Shown: positions 1 through 11,206, counted from the first letter of the stretch. The stretch: DNA of 39,467 nucleotides from Candidatus Woesearchaeota archaeon (GCA_016185565.1 JACPNH010000019.1:1-39467), one strand, 5' to 3'. Program-made: numbers and translations. The notes: a model not told the origin generated them from the letters alone.

Positions 1-1
1 G

Positions 2-505
2 TATTTTACTAAAGGCCCTAGGAGTTCTGCATTGACCTTTAAAATTAATGGTATAAACATGCACTGTATTAAGGGTCATGAAATATGTACGCTTGCTATA
101 GAAGCTTTAAGATTAGCTAATTCAAGGAATGCTCATACAGCCATAGAGATATTCTTTTTGAATAATGATGAGAAAACAATTGCCGTTGAAGTGCCCTTAT
201 GGCTAGAGCCAAATGAAATAGCATATTTCAAGGATTTATTTAAAAGCGAGCATCCTTTAACTGGGCATATAGATATATTAAGACTTGAAGATAATAAAAT
301 TTGGATTTGGGATTATAAGCCTAATTCATCTCAAGAAATATATGCGGCTACGCAAACCTTCTTTTATGCATATATGCTTAGCAAAAGAACAAATATACCT
401 CTAGGGAATTTTAGATGCGGATATTTTGATAGCAATTGTGCCTATGTTTTTAAACCCGCACAGGCTTCTGTAATAAAAGATAATACCTTAATTGACTACT
501 TATAA
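2..505 (+). CDS. PD-(D/E)XK nuclease-like (RecB/Cas4-type) domain protein, 5'-truncated by window edge
   Basis: Frame is open to base 2; motif GHIDILRL...WIWDYKP resembles the D...(D/E)xK core of the superfamily. Confidence 0.5.
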   Translation, partial: YFTKGPRSSALTFKINGINMHCIKGHEICTLAIEALRLANSRNAHTAIEIFFLNNDEKTIAVEVPLWLEPNEIAYFKDLFKSEHPLTGHIDILRLEDNKIWIWDYKPNSSQEIYAATQTFFYAYMLSKRTNIPLGNFRCGYFDSNCAYVFKPAQASVIKDNTLIDYL

Positions 506-540
506 ATACTTTTAAATATGTTACAAAATTGTTTATTTTT

Positions 541-3006
541 ATGGTAAAACTACAATTTTATCCCATAGATTTTGGTTATGAAACAAATATTAGTGGAAAG
601 GCTATAATACAAATATTTGGTAGAACCTTTGATGGGAAAAGAATATGCGTTTTTGATCATAACTTTTATCCTTATTTTTATTTAATCCCTAAGTCCAATA
701 TAGATGAAATTACTGATAAGATAAAAGAAATAAATATAGTAAACAAAGACGAATCATATTATGTTATAGAATCTGAGGTACAAAGTCTTAAATTTAACAA
801 TAAACAAGTTAAGGCTATAAGGGTAGTTGTTAACCATCCCAGATCAATTAGAGTTATAAAGAGATTTATAGAAGCAAATTTTAATAATATAGATTTTGGT
901 GAATCTGATATCCCGTTTATTAGAAAATATGTTCTAGACCATAAACTTGCTCCATTATCGTTAACAGAAATTGAAGGAAATTTAATAGAGAGGTCTGACT
1001 TGGCTATAGATTTTGGAATAAATATAGATTCTATAAGAAATCTGGATACAGAATTTTTTAATAATCCTAAAATATTGTCTTTTGACATAGAAGCTTATAC
1101 GCAAGAAAAACGTTATCCAATAAAAGAAAGGGATCCTATGATAATGATTGCGTTTTCGGGCAATGACGGTTTTAAGAAAGTTATAACCTGGAAGAAATTT
1201 AAGTCTTTAAATGAATCTATAGAATTTGTAGAAGATGAACAAAGTTTAATTAAAAAATTTCTATCAGTAATAAACGAGTATAAGCCCGATTATTTAGTAG
1301 GGTATTTTTCAGATGGTTTCGATTTTCCTTATATTTATGCCAGAGCTAGAAAATATGAAGTAAAACTAAATTTTAGAAATTCAAAATTAAAATTGGTGAG
1401 AAGAGGAAATTATGGCTCTGCTAAAATCAAAGGTATAGTCCATTTAGATATTTTCAAATTCATAAAATCAATTATGTCTGGTTCTTTGAGGCTGGAAAAT
1501 TATAGCTTGGGCATAGTAGCTTATGAGTTATTAAATGAAAAAAAACTTGATGCTAACATAGAAGATATAGGTATAGTCTGGGATGAAAATCCTAACCAAT
1601 TGGAAAAATTTTGTATGTACAACCTGCAAGATGCAGACTTAACGTTGAAATTATGTGAAAAAATATTGCCAAATCTAAATGAATTAGTTAAGTTAGTTGA
1701 TATACCTATTTATGATGTATGTAGAATGGGTTATAGCCAATTAGTAGACTCTTATTTGGTTAAAAGAGCAAAAGAATACAAAGAAATCTTCCCAAATAAA
1801 CCAGATTATGGTTTAGTATCGGAAAGAAGAACACATACCTATAAGGGGGCATTTGTTATAAATCCAGTACCTAAATTTTATCAGAATATAGCTGTTTTTG
1901 ATTTTCAATCATTATACCCTAGTATAATAGTAACGCATAATATAAGCCCAATTACCTTAGTTAATGAAAATGGACATACTACGCCAGAAATAGAATTAGA
2001 AGATGGAAGAAGAGTCGTTTATCATTTCTCTAAAGAAGAAGGGTTTATACCAGCTGTTATAAGAGACATAATCATAAGGCGACGAAGGGTAAAAGAGCTT
2101 TTAAAAGAGGATTTTTATAATCCAGTTTTAGAAGCTAGGAGCTATGCATTAAAAACTGTGATGAATGCCACTTATGGTTATTTTGGTTTTTTTGGGGCGA
2201 GGTGGTATTCAAAAGAAACTGCAGAGGCAATTACAGCTTATGGAAGAAAATATATCCAAGATGTAATAAAAGAAGCGCAGAGACATAATTTTGACGTTAT
2301 TTATTCTGATACAGATTCTATATTTTTAGATTTAGAGAACAAAACTAAAGAAGACAGTTTAAAATTTTTAGAAGAGGTAAATAGAAAATTACCAGGATTT
2401 ATGGAGCTGGAGCTAGAGAACTTTTATATAAGGGGCATATTTGTTATGAAGAAAAATGAAGCTACTGGTGCTAAGAAAAAATACGCTTTAATCTCTGAAG
2501 ATGGAAGAATTAAAGTTAGGGGTTTTGAAACCATTAGAAGAGATTGGTCATCTATAGCAAGGGAAGTTCAAAGGGAAGTACTTAATTTTTTATTAAAAGA
2601 AAATTCTCCAGAAAAGGCTTTTGATTATGTAAAGAAAGTTATTACTGGTATAAGGAATAAAATAGTAGATAAAGAAAAAATGATTATACAAACTCAATTA
2701 AAGAAGAACATAGAACATTATGATTTGTTAAGTCCGCATGTAACTGTGGCTAAAAAAATGAAAGAAATGGGTTATTATGTTGTTCCTGGTGCTATAATAA
2801 ACTATATTGTAGCTCCTGGAAAGGGCAGGATAATGGACAGGGCAATGCTGCCAAATGAAACAGAAGATTATGATGCGGAATATTACATCAATAATCAAAT
2901 TATTCCAGCAGTAGACAGGATTTTTGATGCACTTGGCTACAATATAGAAGAGCTATTGAAAGGAAAAGAACAAAGCAGCCTAAAAAGTTTTTTTAAAAAT
3001 GAGTAA
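541..3006 (+). CDS. polB: DNA polymerase family B
   Basis: Exo motif FDIEAY, DFQSLYPSII, YSDTDSIF; C-terminal QSSLKSFF PIP-like box; ATG at 541 preferred over 529. Confidence 0.95.
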   Translation: MVKLQFYPIDFGYETNISGKAIIQIFGRTFDGKRICVFDHNFYPYFYLIPKSNIDEITDKIKEINIVNKDESYYVIESEVQSLKFNNKQVKAIRVVVNHPRSIRVIKRFIEANFNNIDFGESDIPFIRKYVLDHKLAPLSLTEIEGNLIERSDLAIDFGINIDSIRNLDTEFFNNPKILSFDIEAYTQEKRYPIKERDPMIMIAFSGNDGFKKVITWKKFKSLNESIEFVEDEQSLIKKFLSVINEYKPDYLVGYFSDGFDFPYIYARARKYEVKLNFRNSKLKLVRRGNYGSAKIKGIVHLDIFKFIKSIMSGSLRLENYSLGIVAYELLNEKKLDANIEDIGIVWDENPNQLEKFCMYNLQDADLTLKLCEKILPNLNELVKLVDIPIYDVCRMGYSQLVDSYLVKRAKEYKEIFPNKPDYGLVSERRTHTYKGAFVINPVPKFYQNIAVFDFQSLYPSIIVTHNISPITLVNENGHTTPEIELEDGRRVVYHFSKEEGFIPAVIRDIIIRRRRVKELLKEDFYNPVLEARSYALKTVMNATYGYFGFFGARWYSKETAEAITAYGRKYIQDVIKEAQRHNFDVIYSDTDSIFLDLENKTKEDSLKFLEEVNRKLPGFMELELENFYIRGIFVMKKNEATGAKKKYALISEDGRIKVRGFETIRRDWSSIAREVQREVLNFLLKENSPEKAFDYVKKVITGIRNKIVDKEKMIIQTQLKKNIEHYDLLSPHVTVAKKMKEMGYYVVPGAIINYIVAPGKGRIMDRAMLPNETEDYDAEYYINNQIIPAVDRIFDALGYNIEELLKGKEQSSLKSFFKNE

Positions 3007-3892
3007 TGAGCAAAATTTTGAAGACTATAAAAAGGCAGGTAAAATAGCTGCTGAGGTTAGAGAGTTTGCAAAAAAAATAGTTAAGGTAGATGGTTCTTTA
3101 TTAGAAGCTACAGAATTAATAGAGCAGCAAATTATAAAACTTGGAGGAAGGCCGGCTTTTCCAATTGACATGTCTTTAAATAATATTGCTGCGCATTATT
3201 CTGCAACAATAAACGATAAAACAGTATTTAAAGAAAATAATTTAGTTAAGGTAGACATAGGAGTGCATATTAATGGAGCGGTGGCAGATACTGCTGTTTC
3301 TATAGATCTTGGAAATAACAGGGAGTTAATTAAGGCTGCTGAACTTGCTTTGTTAGAAGCCCTGAAATTGGTGAAGCCTGGTATAAAAATTCTCGAAATT
3401 GGAGCTGTTATTCAACAGACAATTCAAGATTTTGGGTTTTCTCCTATAAGAAATCTTTCTGGACATGGCTTAGAATTGTATAAGGTACACACTAAACCAA
3501 ATATTCCTAATATAAATAATGGGGATAAAAATATTCTACAAGAGAATCAGATAATTGCAATAGAACCATTTGCTACAAATGGGGCTGGGTTAATTATTAA
3601 TGGAAAGCCAAGTGAAATTTATGAATTAAAAATCAAAAAACCAATTAGAAATCAAAGTGCAAGGAAATTATTGAGTTTTATAGAACAAGAATACAGGACA
3701 TTGCCTTTTAATAAAAGGTGGCTGCTTAATAAATTTAACAATTTAGATGTGAGTTTAGGGCTCTCATTACTAGAAAGAGAGGGTATATTGTATCAGTATT
3801 CTATATTACCTGAGAAAAATGATGGTATAGTTAGTCAGGCTGAACACACGGTAATTGTAAAAGATGATTCCATTATAACAACAAATTTGTAA
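2999..3892 (+). CDS. map: Methionine aminopeptidase, type II
   Basis: [36 protein letters not shown] motifs; overlaps polB stop. Confidence 0.93.
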   Translation: MSNEQNFEDYKKAGKIAAEVREFAKKIVKVDGSLLEATELIEQQIIKLGGRPAFPIDMSLNNIAAHYSATINDKTVFKENNLVKVDIGVHINGAVADTAVSIDLGNNRELIKAAELALLEALKLVKPGIKILEIGAVIQQTIQDFGFSPIRNLSGHGLELYKVHTKPNIPNINNGDKNILQENQIIAIEPFATNGAGLIINGKPSEIYELKIKKPIRNQSARKLLSFIEQEYRTLPFNKRWLLNKFNNLDVSLGLSLLEREGILYQYSILPEKNDGIVSQAEHTVIVKDDSIITTNL

Positions 3893-3932
3893 TAAAAACC
3901 TTTATAAACACTTTTTTAGGATAAGTAACAAA

Positions 3933-4280
3933 ATGAGAGACGAAGAATTTTTTGATGAACAGCAAGGGGATATAGAAGGTCAGGAGTTTTTAAGAGTTAG
4001 AACTCCTAGAGGAAAAGAAACCCTTGGTATAGTAGAACAAAGACTCGGGGCATCAAGAATGAACATAAAATGCTTTGATGGAAAGATAAGAATTTGCAGA
4101 ATTCCAGGCAGATTAAAAAGAAAACTATGGGTGAGAGAAGGGGATGTTGTTTTAGTAGAGCCATGGGAACTTGGAGGGGATGAAAAGGGAGACATAATTT
4201 ATAAATACAAAAAAAACCAAGTGCAATGGTTGCAAAATAGAGGCTATATTAAATCAGTAGAAGAATCTGAAGAATTCTAG
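3933..4280 (+). CDS. eif1a: Translation initiation factor aIF1A
   Basis: S1/OB-type sequence [40 protein letters not shown]. Confidence 0.95.
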   Translation: MRDEEFFDEQQGDIEGQEFLRVRTPRGKETLGIVEQRLGASRMNIKCFDGKIRICRIPGRLKRKLWVREGDVVLVEPWELGGDEKGDIIYKYKKNQVQWLQNRGYIKSVEESEEF

Positions 4281-4282
4281 AT

Positions 4283-4825
4283 ATGTATGAGGATCAGTTA
4301 AAAATAAATAAGGATAGAATTCCAATTTTAATTGGAAAAAATGGGTCTGTTAAAAAACAAATAGAGATAAAAACACAAACAAAAATAACAATTGATTCTA
4401 AAGAAGGCGATATTTTTATTAGAGGTAATGAATCATATGAGGTTTATATAGCAAAAATTATTGTTCTGGCCATTTCTCGGGGATTTAATCCTGATATTGC
4501 ATTGATGTTGAAAAATGAAAATACTATTTTAGAGATACTTGATATCAAAGATTATGCAGGGCGGTCTAAAACAAAAATAATTAGGGCTAAGTCAAGAGTG
4601 ATAGGCACTAAGGGCAAATCAAAAAAATTAATAGAGCAATTGACTGATACTGATGTATGTGTTTATGGAAAGACTATATCTATAATTGGCAAAGTAGAAA
4701 ACGCTATTATGGCGAGGAGAGCAGTTGAAATGTTGCTTGGAGGCTCTAAACATGGGAATGTGTACAGCTGGTTAGAAAAACAGCAACATCATCTTAGAGA
4801 GCAAAAACATTTAAACAATTATTAA
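4283..4825 (+). CDS. KH-domain RNA-binding protein (Dim2/Pno1-like)
   Basis: Two KH-like GxxG regions (IGKNGSVKKQIE, IGTKGKSKKLIEQLT); adjacent to aIF1A as in other archaea. Confidence 0.85.
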   Translation: MYEDQLKINKDRIPILIGKNGSVKKQIEIKTQTKITIDSKEGDIFIRGNESYEVYIAKIIVLAISRGFNPDIALMLKNENTILEILDIKDYAGRSKTKIIRAKSRVIGTKGKSKKLIEQLTDTDVCVYGKTISIIGKVENAIMARRAVEMLLGGSKHGNVYSWLEKQQHHLREQKHLNNY

Positions 4826-4833
4826 TACATTTA

Positions 4834-5733
4834 TTAATACATTTCTTCCAGACGCTTAATACGTGAATCTATGGGTGGGTGGGTGGAAAATAAATTGTTA
4901 AAATTGCCGCCTAAGTTTCTTAATGGGTTTTCTATATATAGGTGGGCTGTTGCTTTATTAGCAGTGTCTACCATTTTGTCTTTGTCATTTTTTATTTTTT
5001 TTAATGCATTAGCCAGTCCATGTGGATTTCTGTTCAATAAAGCGCCGTCTGCATCAGCAAGATATTCACGTTGCCTAGAAACAGCAAATTTTATTAGCTG
5101 GGCAATTAAAGGTGCTAAAATTGCTAGAATAGCACCAATAAGTACTGCGATTATTAATATGCCTCCACTACCTCTTTGATGTTTTTGTCTAGGAGACCAC
5201 AAAAAGCTTCTTAACAAAAAATCGCTTAATAAAGCAATTATCCCCACCAATATAGCAATTAGCATCATTAGTCTTACGTCATAGTTTTTTATATGGCTTA
5301 ATTCATGTGCAATAACACCTTCAAGCTCCTCACGGTTCATATTTTTTCTTAATCCGCTGGTGACTGTTACAGATGCGTGCTTATAGTCACGGCCTGTGGC
5401 AAATGCATTCATAGAATTTTCTTGAATAATGTATACTTTTGGTGTTGGAATTCCTGAGGCAATAGCAAGGCCTTCTACTGTGTTGACTAAATAAGGATCG
5501 TCTTTTTTGGTTACTTCTTTAGCATTACTCATGGCTAAAATTAATTTGTCACCAGAATAATAGCCAATAAGAATCATTATTAATGATATAATAAACGCTA
5601 CTAATAATCCAAAAGTTGCGGTAGCAAAGATATAGCCAAGAATATAACCTAGGACCATAATAATAACCAAGAATGAAAATATCAACAAATATGAATTTCT
5701 TTTGTTCTTAGAAACTTGTTCATAGATGTTCAT
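4834..5733 (-). CDS. htpX: HtpX-like M48 membrane metalloprotease
   Basis: HELSHIKNYD zinc motif, N-terminal TM segments, STHPPIDSRI C-terminus. Confidence 0.93.
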   Translation of the reverse strand: MNIYEQVSKNKRNSYLLIFSFLVIIMVLGYILGYIFATATFGLLVAFIISLIMILIGYYSGDKLILAMSNAKEVTKKDDPYLVNTVEGLAIASGIPTPKVYIIQENSMNAFATGRDYKHASVTVTSGLRKNMNREELEGVIAHELSHIKNYDVRLMMLIAILVGIIALLSDFLLRSFLWSPRQKHQRGSGGILIIAVLIGAILAILAPLIAQLIKFAVSRQREYLADADGALLNRNPHGLANALKKIKNDKDKMVDTANKATAHLYIENPLRNLGGNFNNLFSTHPPIDSRIKRLEEMY

Positions 5734-6298
5734 CTTTTTTCTTGTAAAGTTTTTTGTAGCCTATCCAAAGCACGATTAACAGCTCTAAAAATAATATTAT
5801 CACTCTTATGTATTTATTCTGCTCCATCAGGAACCTCATGGTTGCATAAAATAAAGTGGCTATTCCACCATACATAAAGCCAGAGCCTATAAATTCTATT
5901 TTAAATAAGACCCCAAAAACTATTGCTACGATTCCGATTAAGGCGATTATTATAAATGAAAGGTTGCTATGCTTTTTTGTTGCATCTTCGAGATATTTTT
6001 GGCAATAATCGCACTTAGCAAAAATAGGACATTTATCTTTTGTGTAATTGAAAAGAGGCTGGCCTTTTTCATTGTAACAGTTTTTTACTTCTTGTGTTTC
6101 GTATACATAGTTGCAGCTTTCGTTTACTATTTCAGCTAGATATGGTTTTTCATAAGGACGATAAGGGCCGCTAATAGTGTAGTTGCAGTAAACATCATAC
6201 TTTGGAGTTTCGTAAAATGCTTCCATTGAAACTATAACAAGGGCAGTGAAAATAACAGCTATTCCAACTATTATAGCTATTTGTTTTATATCTGCCAT
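5720..6298 (-). CDS. Membrane protein of unknown function
   Basis: Several hydrophobic segments; between lemA and htpX. Confidence 0.7.
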   Translation of the reverse strand: MADIKQIAIIVGIAVIFTALVIVSMEAFYETPKYDVYCNYTISGPYRPYEKPYLAEIVNESCNYVYETQEVKNCYNEKGQPLFNYTKDKCPIFAKCDYCQKYLEDATKKHSNLSFIIIALIGIVAIVFGVLFKIEFIGSGFMYGGIATLFYATMRFLMEQNKYIRVIILFLELLIVLWIGYKKLYKKKDEHL

Positions 6299-6300
6299 TT

Positions 6301-6861
6301 TCAGAATTTTACTTTGACTGGCTTTTTTGCCTCGCTTTCTGCTTCAAAGAATTCATATTGCTCTTTGAAATTGAACATTCCAGCCATAACATTCCCAGGG
6401 AAGCTTTGTCTTGAGTTGTTGTAGCTTAAAACATTTTGGTTATAGAATTGTCTTGAGAATGCTATTTTGTTTTCAGTGGCAGAAAGCTCTTCTTGTAACA
6501 TCTGGAAATTTTCAGTAGCCCTTAATTGAGGATAGTTTTCTGCTACTGCGAATATAGTCTTTAAGGCTCCTGCAAGCGTATTTTCTATTCTTGCCTTTTC
6601 TTTTAAGGAAGTGGCTTTTAACATCGAGGCTCGGGCGTTAGTTATTTCTGTCAAGGTTTCACGCTCATGCTTCATATAGCCCTTTACTGTCTCTACTAGA
6701 TTCGGTATTAAATCATAACGTCTTTTAAGCTGAACATCGATCTGACTCAATGCTTCTGATATTCTGTTTCTTAATACTATAAATCTATTATAGACTGCAA
6801 TAAACCATATTATTAGGATTGCGATAATAGCTATTATAATCCATAATACTATATTTGCCAT
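6301..6861 (-). CDS. lemA: LemA family protein
   Basis: N-terminal TM then YNRFIVLRNRISEALSQIDVQLKRRYDLIPNLVETVKGYMKHE. Confidence 0.93.
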   Translation of the reverse strand: MANIVLWIIIAIIAILIIWFIAVYNRFIVLRNRISEALSQIDVQLKRRYDLIPNLVETVKGYMKHERETLTEITNARASMLKATSLKEKARIENTLAGALKTIFAVAENYPQLRATENFQMLQEELSATENKIAFSRQFYNQNVLSYNNSRQSFPGNVMAGMFNFKEQYEFFEAESEAKKPVKVKF

Positions 6862-6944
6862 GTTTTAAGGCTCTATAACCCAATATTTAAAGCTTTTTGT
6901 TTTTAGCAACAAATTTTATAAAGGCTTGAAATTTAATTGAGAAA

Positions 6945-8549
6945 ATGGCAGAGGAAAAAAAAGAGCCGATAGCAATCGAACTTGCAAAGAAACAGAGAGA
7001 GATATCTATATCAGAATTCTTCACAAAAAACAGGCATCTTCTTGGCTTCGATAACCCTACAAGGGCTTTAATGATGACAGTGAAGGAGTGTGCTGATAAC
7101 GCACTAGACGCAACAACTGAAATGAAAATTCTTCCTGAAGTTATAGTGAAAATAGACCAGTTAGCAGAAGATAGATTTAAAATTACAGTTGAGGATAATG
7201 GTCCTGGAATTGTCAAGAAACAGATACCAAATGTATTTGCAAGATTACTTTATGGAAGTAAGTTTCATACCTATAAGCAACAAAGAGGCCAACAAGGTTT
7301 GGGCGTCTCAGCAGCATTGCTCTATTCACAATTAACCACAGGAAAACCAACTAAAATTACTTCAAAAATAGATCCTAAAAAGCCAGCCCATTACTATGAA
7401 CTTGGAATTAATACCAAAACTAATGAGCCAGAAATATTTGAAGAGAGGGATATAGAATGGGAAAAAGATCATGGGACAAAAATAGAACTTGAAATAGAAG
7501 CAAAATACCAAAAAGGAAAGCAGAGTGTTGATGAATATATTAAGCAGGCAGCAATTTCAAACCCACATGCACATATAATTTACACTACACCAGAAGGAGA
7601 AAAAGTAGAATATATCAGGGCTACTAATGAACTGCCTAAGGAAAGCAAAGAAATAAAGCCTCATCCCCATGGCATAGAGCTGGGAATATTAATAAAGATG
7701 TTGCATGATACAACAGCTAATACAGTACAAGGATTTTTACAAAATGATTTTTCTAGAATAGGGCCTGGAACTGCTAAAGAAATAATAGATGATGCTAGAC
7801 TTTCTATAAATAAGCCAAAGAATTTAGAAAGAGAAGACATAGAAAGGTTGTTTAATACTTTACAAAATGCAAAAGTTATTGCCCCTCCGACAGATTGCTT
7901 AAGTCCGATTGGACAAGAAACTTTAGAAAAAGGATTAAGAAAAGAGATAAATGCTGATTTTTATGTTACTACCACAAGACCCCCTACAGTTTATAGAGGC
8001 TTTCCTTTTCAAATAGAAACAGCAATAGTTTTTGGTGGCGAACTTGAAAAGGAGGCTCAAGTCAGATTGTTAAGATTTGCAAACAGAGTTCCTTTATTGT
8101 ATCAGCAAGGAGCTTGTGCAATTACAGAAGCTGTAATGCAGACAAACTGGAAGTCATATGGATTGCAGCAGTCCGGTGAAAATCTACCAATAGGACCAGC
8201 AGTTATAGTAGTTCATATGGCTTCGGTGTGGGTTCCATTTACGAGCGAGGCTAAAGAAGCCATAGCTCATTATGATGAGATAATAAAGGAAATTAAGCTG
8301 GCATTACAAGAATGCGGAAGAAAACTTGCTTCTTATATAAGACATAATGTAAGGGCTGAGGAGCAGAAAGAAAGAATAAGCTTGTTTGAGAAATATATAC
8401 CGGAGCTTGCACAGTCTTTAAGTGTTTTAAGCGGAGAAAAGAAATTTAGCATAGAAGAAAATCTAAGGAAAATCTTGAAGAAAAACATGTCTATGCTGCT
8501 GGAAGAAAACGGATTGAATGAAAATGACAAAGAAGCAAATAAAAAGTAA
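6945..8549 (+). CDS. top6B: DNA topoisomerase VI subunit B
   Basis: GHKL ATPase motifs (ECADNALDAT, VEDNGPGI, GQQGLGVSAALLYSQ). Confidence 0.95.
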   Translation: MAEEKKEPIAIELAKKQREISISEFFTKNRHLLGFDNPTRALMMTVKECADNALDATTEMKILPEVIVKIDQLAEDRFKITVEDNGPGIVKKQIPNVFARLLYGSKFHTYKQQRGQQGLGVSAALLYSQLTTGKPTKITSKIDPKKPAHYYELGINTKTNEPEIFEERDIEWEKDHGTKIELEIEAKYQKGKQSVDEYIKQAAISNPHAHIIYTTPEGEKVEYIRATNELPKESKEIKPHPHGIELGILIKMLHDTTANTVQGFLQNDFSRIGPGTAKEIIDDARLSINKPKNLEREDIERLFNTLQNAKVIAPPTDCLSPIGQETLEKGLRKEINADFYVTTTRPPTVYRGFPFQIETAIVFGGELEKEAQVRLLRFANRVPLLYQQGACAITEAVMQTNWKSYGLQQSGENLPIGPAVIVVHMASVWVPFTSEAKEAIAHYDEIIKEIKLALQECGRKLASYIRHNVRAEEQKERISLFEKYIPELAQSLSVLSGEKKFSIEENLRKILKKNMSMLLEENGLNENDKEANKK

Positions 8550-9615
8550 GGAGGAATTGGAGTTTTTCGGAAAGAAATTAGTTGATCAGGTTGATAAAGG
8601 AAAAAATCCCGAAATAAAATTTACTCTGAGAAATTTAAGCAATATTGTATTTGACAAAAAATCTGAGACGTTAAAACTTGGAGACAAGACTGGTTCTAGG
8701 TCATTTTTTAATGTTGCACACTCAAAAAAATTCTTGCAAACTGTTGAGGTGGCTAGTATAATAAAAAAAGAGTTGCTTGAATCTGGGAAACACGAACATT
8801 TGAGAGGAATTTTCTATATGAGCAAAAGAACGATTCCAGGAACTAATGTGAACATAGTTGATGATCAAATAGAAAGCGATAAATCCATCGAGGATCTCGA
8901 GGTCATAACAGGATTGTCTAGAGAGCAAATGCATGTATCCGCAAATAAGATGGGGAGCATGATAGGCAATGTAATCCTCGAAGATTCAGGTGATACAATT
9001 GATTGCAGCAAACTTGGCAAGGGAGGATATTCTATACCCTCTATTACTGACGAGCTTGAGTTTAAGAAAATAAAAGCAAAATATGTTCTTTATATGGAAA
9101 AAGCATCTACTTTTGAAAGGCTTGCTGAAGACAAGTTCTGGGACAAAAATGATGCAATAATTATAACTTCACAAGGCCAAACTACTAGAGGCATTAGGAG
9201 ACTATTACAGAGAATTTCTGAAGAAGAAAATCTCCCTATTTATGTTTTAGTAGATAATGATCCTTGGGGGTATTATATCTACTCTGTAATTAAATATGGA
9301 TCAATAGCACTTGCCTTTGCTTCAGAGAGACTTACTATACCTAATGTAAAATTTATAGGAATTTCTTGCGATGATATAATAAAATATGATCTGAAAAGAC
9401 AACTTATTAAGTTTACAGACCAAGACAGGACTAGATTAAAACAGATTACGGATTATGAATGGTTTAGAAATAATAAAGACTGGCAAAGACAATTTAAAAT
9501 GATGAAATATAATGACTCTAAGGTTGAAATTCAGGCATTAAGTTCTAAAGGAATAAGTTTTATTAGTGATATATATTTAGTTAATAAAATAAAAAATAAA
9601 GAATTCTTAGACTAA
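8518..9615 (+). CDS. top6A: DNA topoisomerase VI subunit A
   Basis: Catalytic RGIFYMSKR, Toprim region VLVDNDPWGYYIYSVIKYGS; overlaps top6B. Confidence 0.95.
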   Translation: MKMTKKQIKSKEELEFFGKKLVDQVDKGKNPEIKFTLRNLSNIVFDKKSETLKLGDKTGSRSFFNVAHSKKFLQTVEVASIIKKELLESGKHEHLRGIFYMSKRTIPGTNVNIVDDQIESDKSIEDLEVITGLSREQMHVSANKMGSMIGNVILEDSGDTIDCSKLGKGGYSIPSITDELEFKKIKAKYVLYMEKASTFERLAEDKFWDKNDAIIITSQGQTTRGIRRLLQRISEEENLPIYVLVDNDPWGYYIYSVIKYGSIALAFASERLTIPNVKFIGISCDDIIKYDLKRQLIKFTDQDRTRLKQITDYEWFRNNKDWQRQFKMMKYNDSKVEIQALSSKGISFISDIYLVNKIKNKEFLD

Positions 9616-10767
9616 TTTACTTTCAAATAATAAATTAGTGAAATCATTAGATGGCTTTAGCTTAGTTGAAGAATGATAAATTTGTATCAAAGTTATATTA
9701 TCTTTTATTAGTTGGATATCCTTATTTAAAAATTTAGACAATAGTATCAATTGAGTTATTTCAAATGGCCTCTTCCCCCTTATAATCTCTGATATATTGC
9801 CTTGAGTCGATCCAAGAAACTCAGCCGTTTTTTCTTGTGTCATGCCATTCTCTTTTGAGATACTTTTTATAAAATTGCTTCTGAGATAGATATACACTTT
9901 AGGTTTTCTAACTAAACTTACAAATAACTTCTTTTTTCTTTCACATCTATCGAATATTCCTATTTCCCACATCTTCTTAAAATTACACCAGTTGCATATA
10001 ACTATCTTACCCCCTAATTTGATCTTTGATTCTTCATATCTTGAATTTATACCCTCGAGTTTTAAGCAGCCCATACAGAAATCTCTAAGCCAATTTTCCT
10101 TAATTTTATTATAGGAAAATGATATGCTTGATACGCTCGTTCCTGTATTCTTATTATAATAGGAGATTGTACCTTCAGCAGCAAAATAACCTCTAAGAAA
10201 ACCTCTTCTTAAGTCCTTATCAATCGAAATGTAATTAAGGCTGTTTTTCATTATAGTTTGAAACATCTTTCTCAATATAATCCCATTAATTTGAATTTTT
10301 AGTGTTTCTGATAAGCATCTTTTTATTTTGTATATTCTATCTATTCTATTTATATTTAATATACACATCCATTTTTTCTTTATTGCTTTACGACTTCCGA
10401 ATCTGTAACGAATGTCTAAATCTATGTCTTCTAATGGTATTCTAAATTTAGATATAAAAAAATCTAACATAAATTTACAAATATCTGGATCTATGCTAGT
10501 GTAGCAAATAGCCCATGGGTTGTTTTCACTTGTGACGCCGTCCCCTAGATATAGTCCAATTGCTTCTGCGAATGTTACATCCAACTTTATTGAATTTGGT
10601 AAAGTGACATCTGATAAATGATTGCTTGTCCTGCCTATCAGATTTTTATACTTTATTTTAACTCTATTATTCTTTTGTTTTTCAATAATTAACTTTTTAT
10701 CTTTAAAAGTCTCTTTAGCTATTTTTGTTATATCTATTTCCATTTTCCTAAAGTAAGTATTCCTCAA
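9607..10767 (-). CDS. Stand-alone LAGLIDADG homing-endonuclease-like protein with C-terminal XRE-type HTH
   Basis: Two LAGLIDADG-like motifs AIGLYLGDGV and LRGYFAAEGTI; C-terminal MTQEKTAEFLGSTQGNISEIIRGKRPFEI. Confidence 0.85.
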   Translation of the reverse strand: MRNTYFRKMEIDITKIAKETFKDKKLIIEKQKNNRVKIKYKNLIGRTSNHLSDVTLPNSIKLDVTFAEAIGLYLGDGVTSENNPWAICYTSIDPDICKFMLDFFISKFRIPLEDIDLDIRYRFGSRKAIKKKWMCILNINRIDRIYKIKRCLSETLKIQINGIILRKMFQTIMKNSLNYISIDKDLRRGFLRGYFAAEGTISYYNKNTGTSVSSISFSYNKIKENWLRDFCMGCLKLEGINSRYEESKIKLGGKIVICNWCNFKKMWEIGIFDRCERKKKLFVSLVRKPKVYIYLRSNFIKSISKENGMTQEKTAEFLGSTQGNISEIIRGKRPFEITQLILLSKFLNKDIQLIKDNITLIQIYHSSTKLKPSNDFTNLLFESKLV

Positions 10768-11206
10768 ACTTATATACTCTTAAATTAATCACACTTTTCC
10801 AATCTGCTATTAAATTTTTAAATTTCTGCCTTATGTCTCTAGATATTAATTCTAACTCTTCTGTATTCTTTGCTATGATCACAAGAGTTAAATCATATTC
10901 TCCTAATATTGAGATTAGCTCTATTACATTTTTATGATGTGTTAAGAATGAAATAAATTTATTCAGTTCTTCTTCGCTGATATTCTGGAGTTTTACCTGG
11001 ATATTTGCAACAAGATCATAACCAAGAGTTTTCGGATTTATAAATATGCTGAATTTTACTATGATGCCTTTTTCATATAACTTTTTGATTCTTTTATGCG
11101 TTGAGTCTATTGACAGTTTAAGGGCTTTGGCTATATTAGTTAAGGACTCCCTTGAATTTTTTTGTAATATTTCTAGCAATAACTTATTTTTGTCGTCTAA
11201 TTGCAT
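10748..11206 (-). CDS. Lrp/AsnC family transcriptional regulator
   Basis: LDDKNKLLLEILQKNSRESLTNIAKALKLS wHTH plus RAM-like domain. Confidence 0.9.
   Translation of the reverse strand: MQLDDKNKLLLEILQKNSRESLTNIAKALKLSIDSTHKRIKKLYEKGIIVKFSIFINPKTLGYDLVANIQVKLQNISEEELNKFISFLTHHKNVIELISILGEYDLTLVIIAKNTEELELISRDIRQKFKNLIADWKSVINLRVYKFEEYLL

Noticed and set aside
541-9615. Inteins or introns in PolB or topoisomerase VI
   Set aside because: Both proteins read through all core motifs without insertions; the LAGLIDADG ORF is outside them on the opposite strand.
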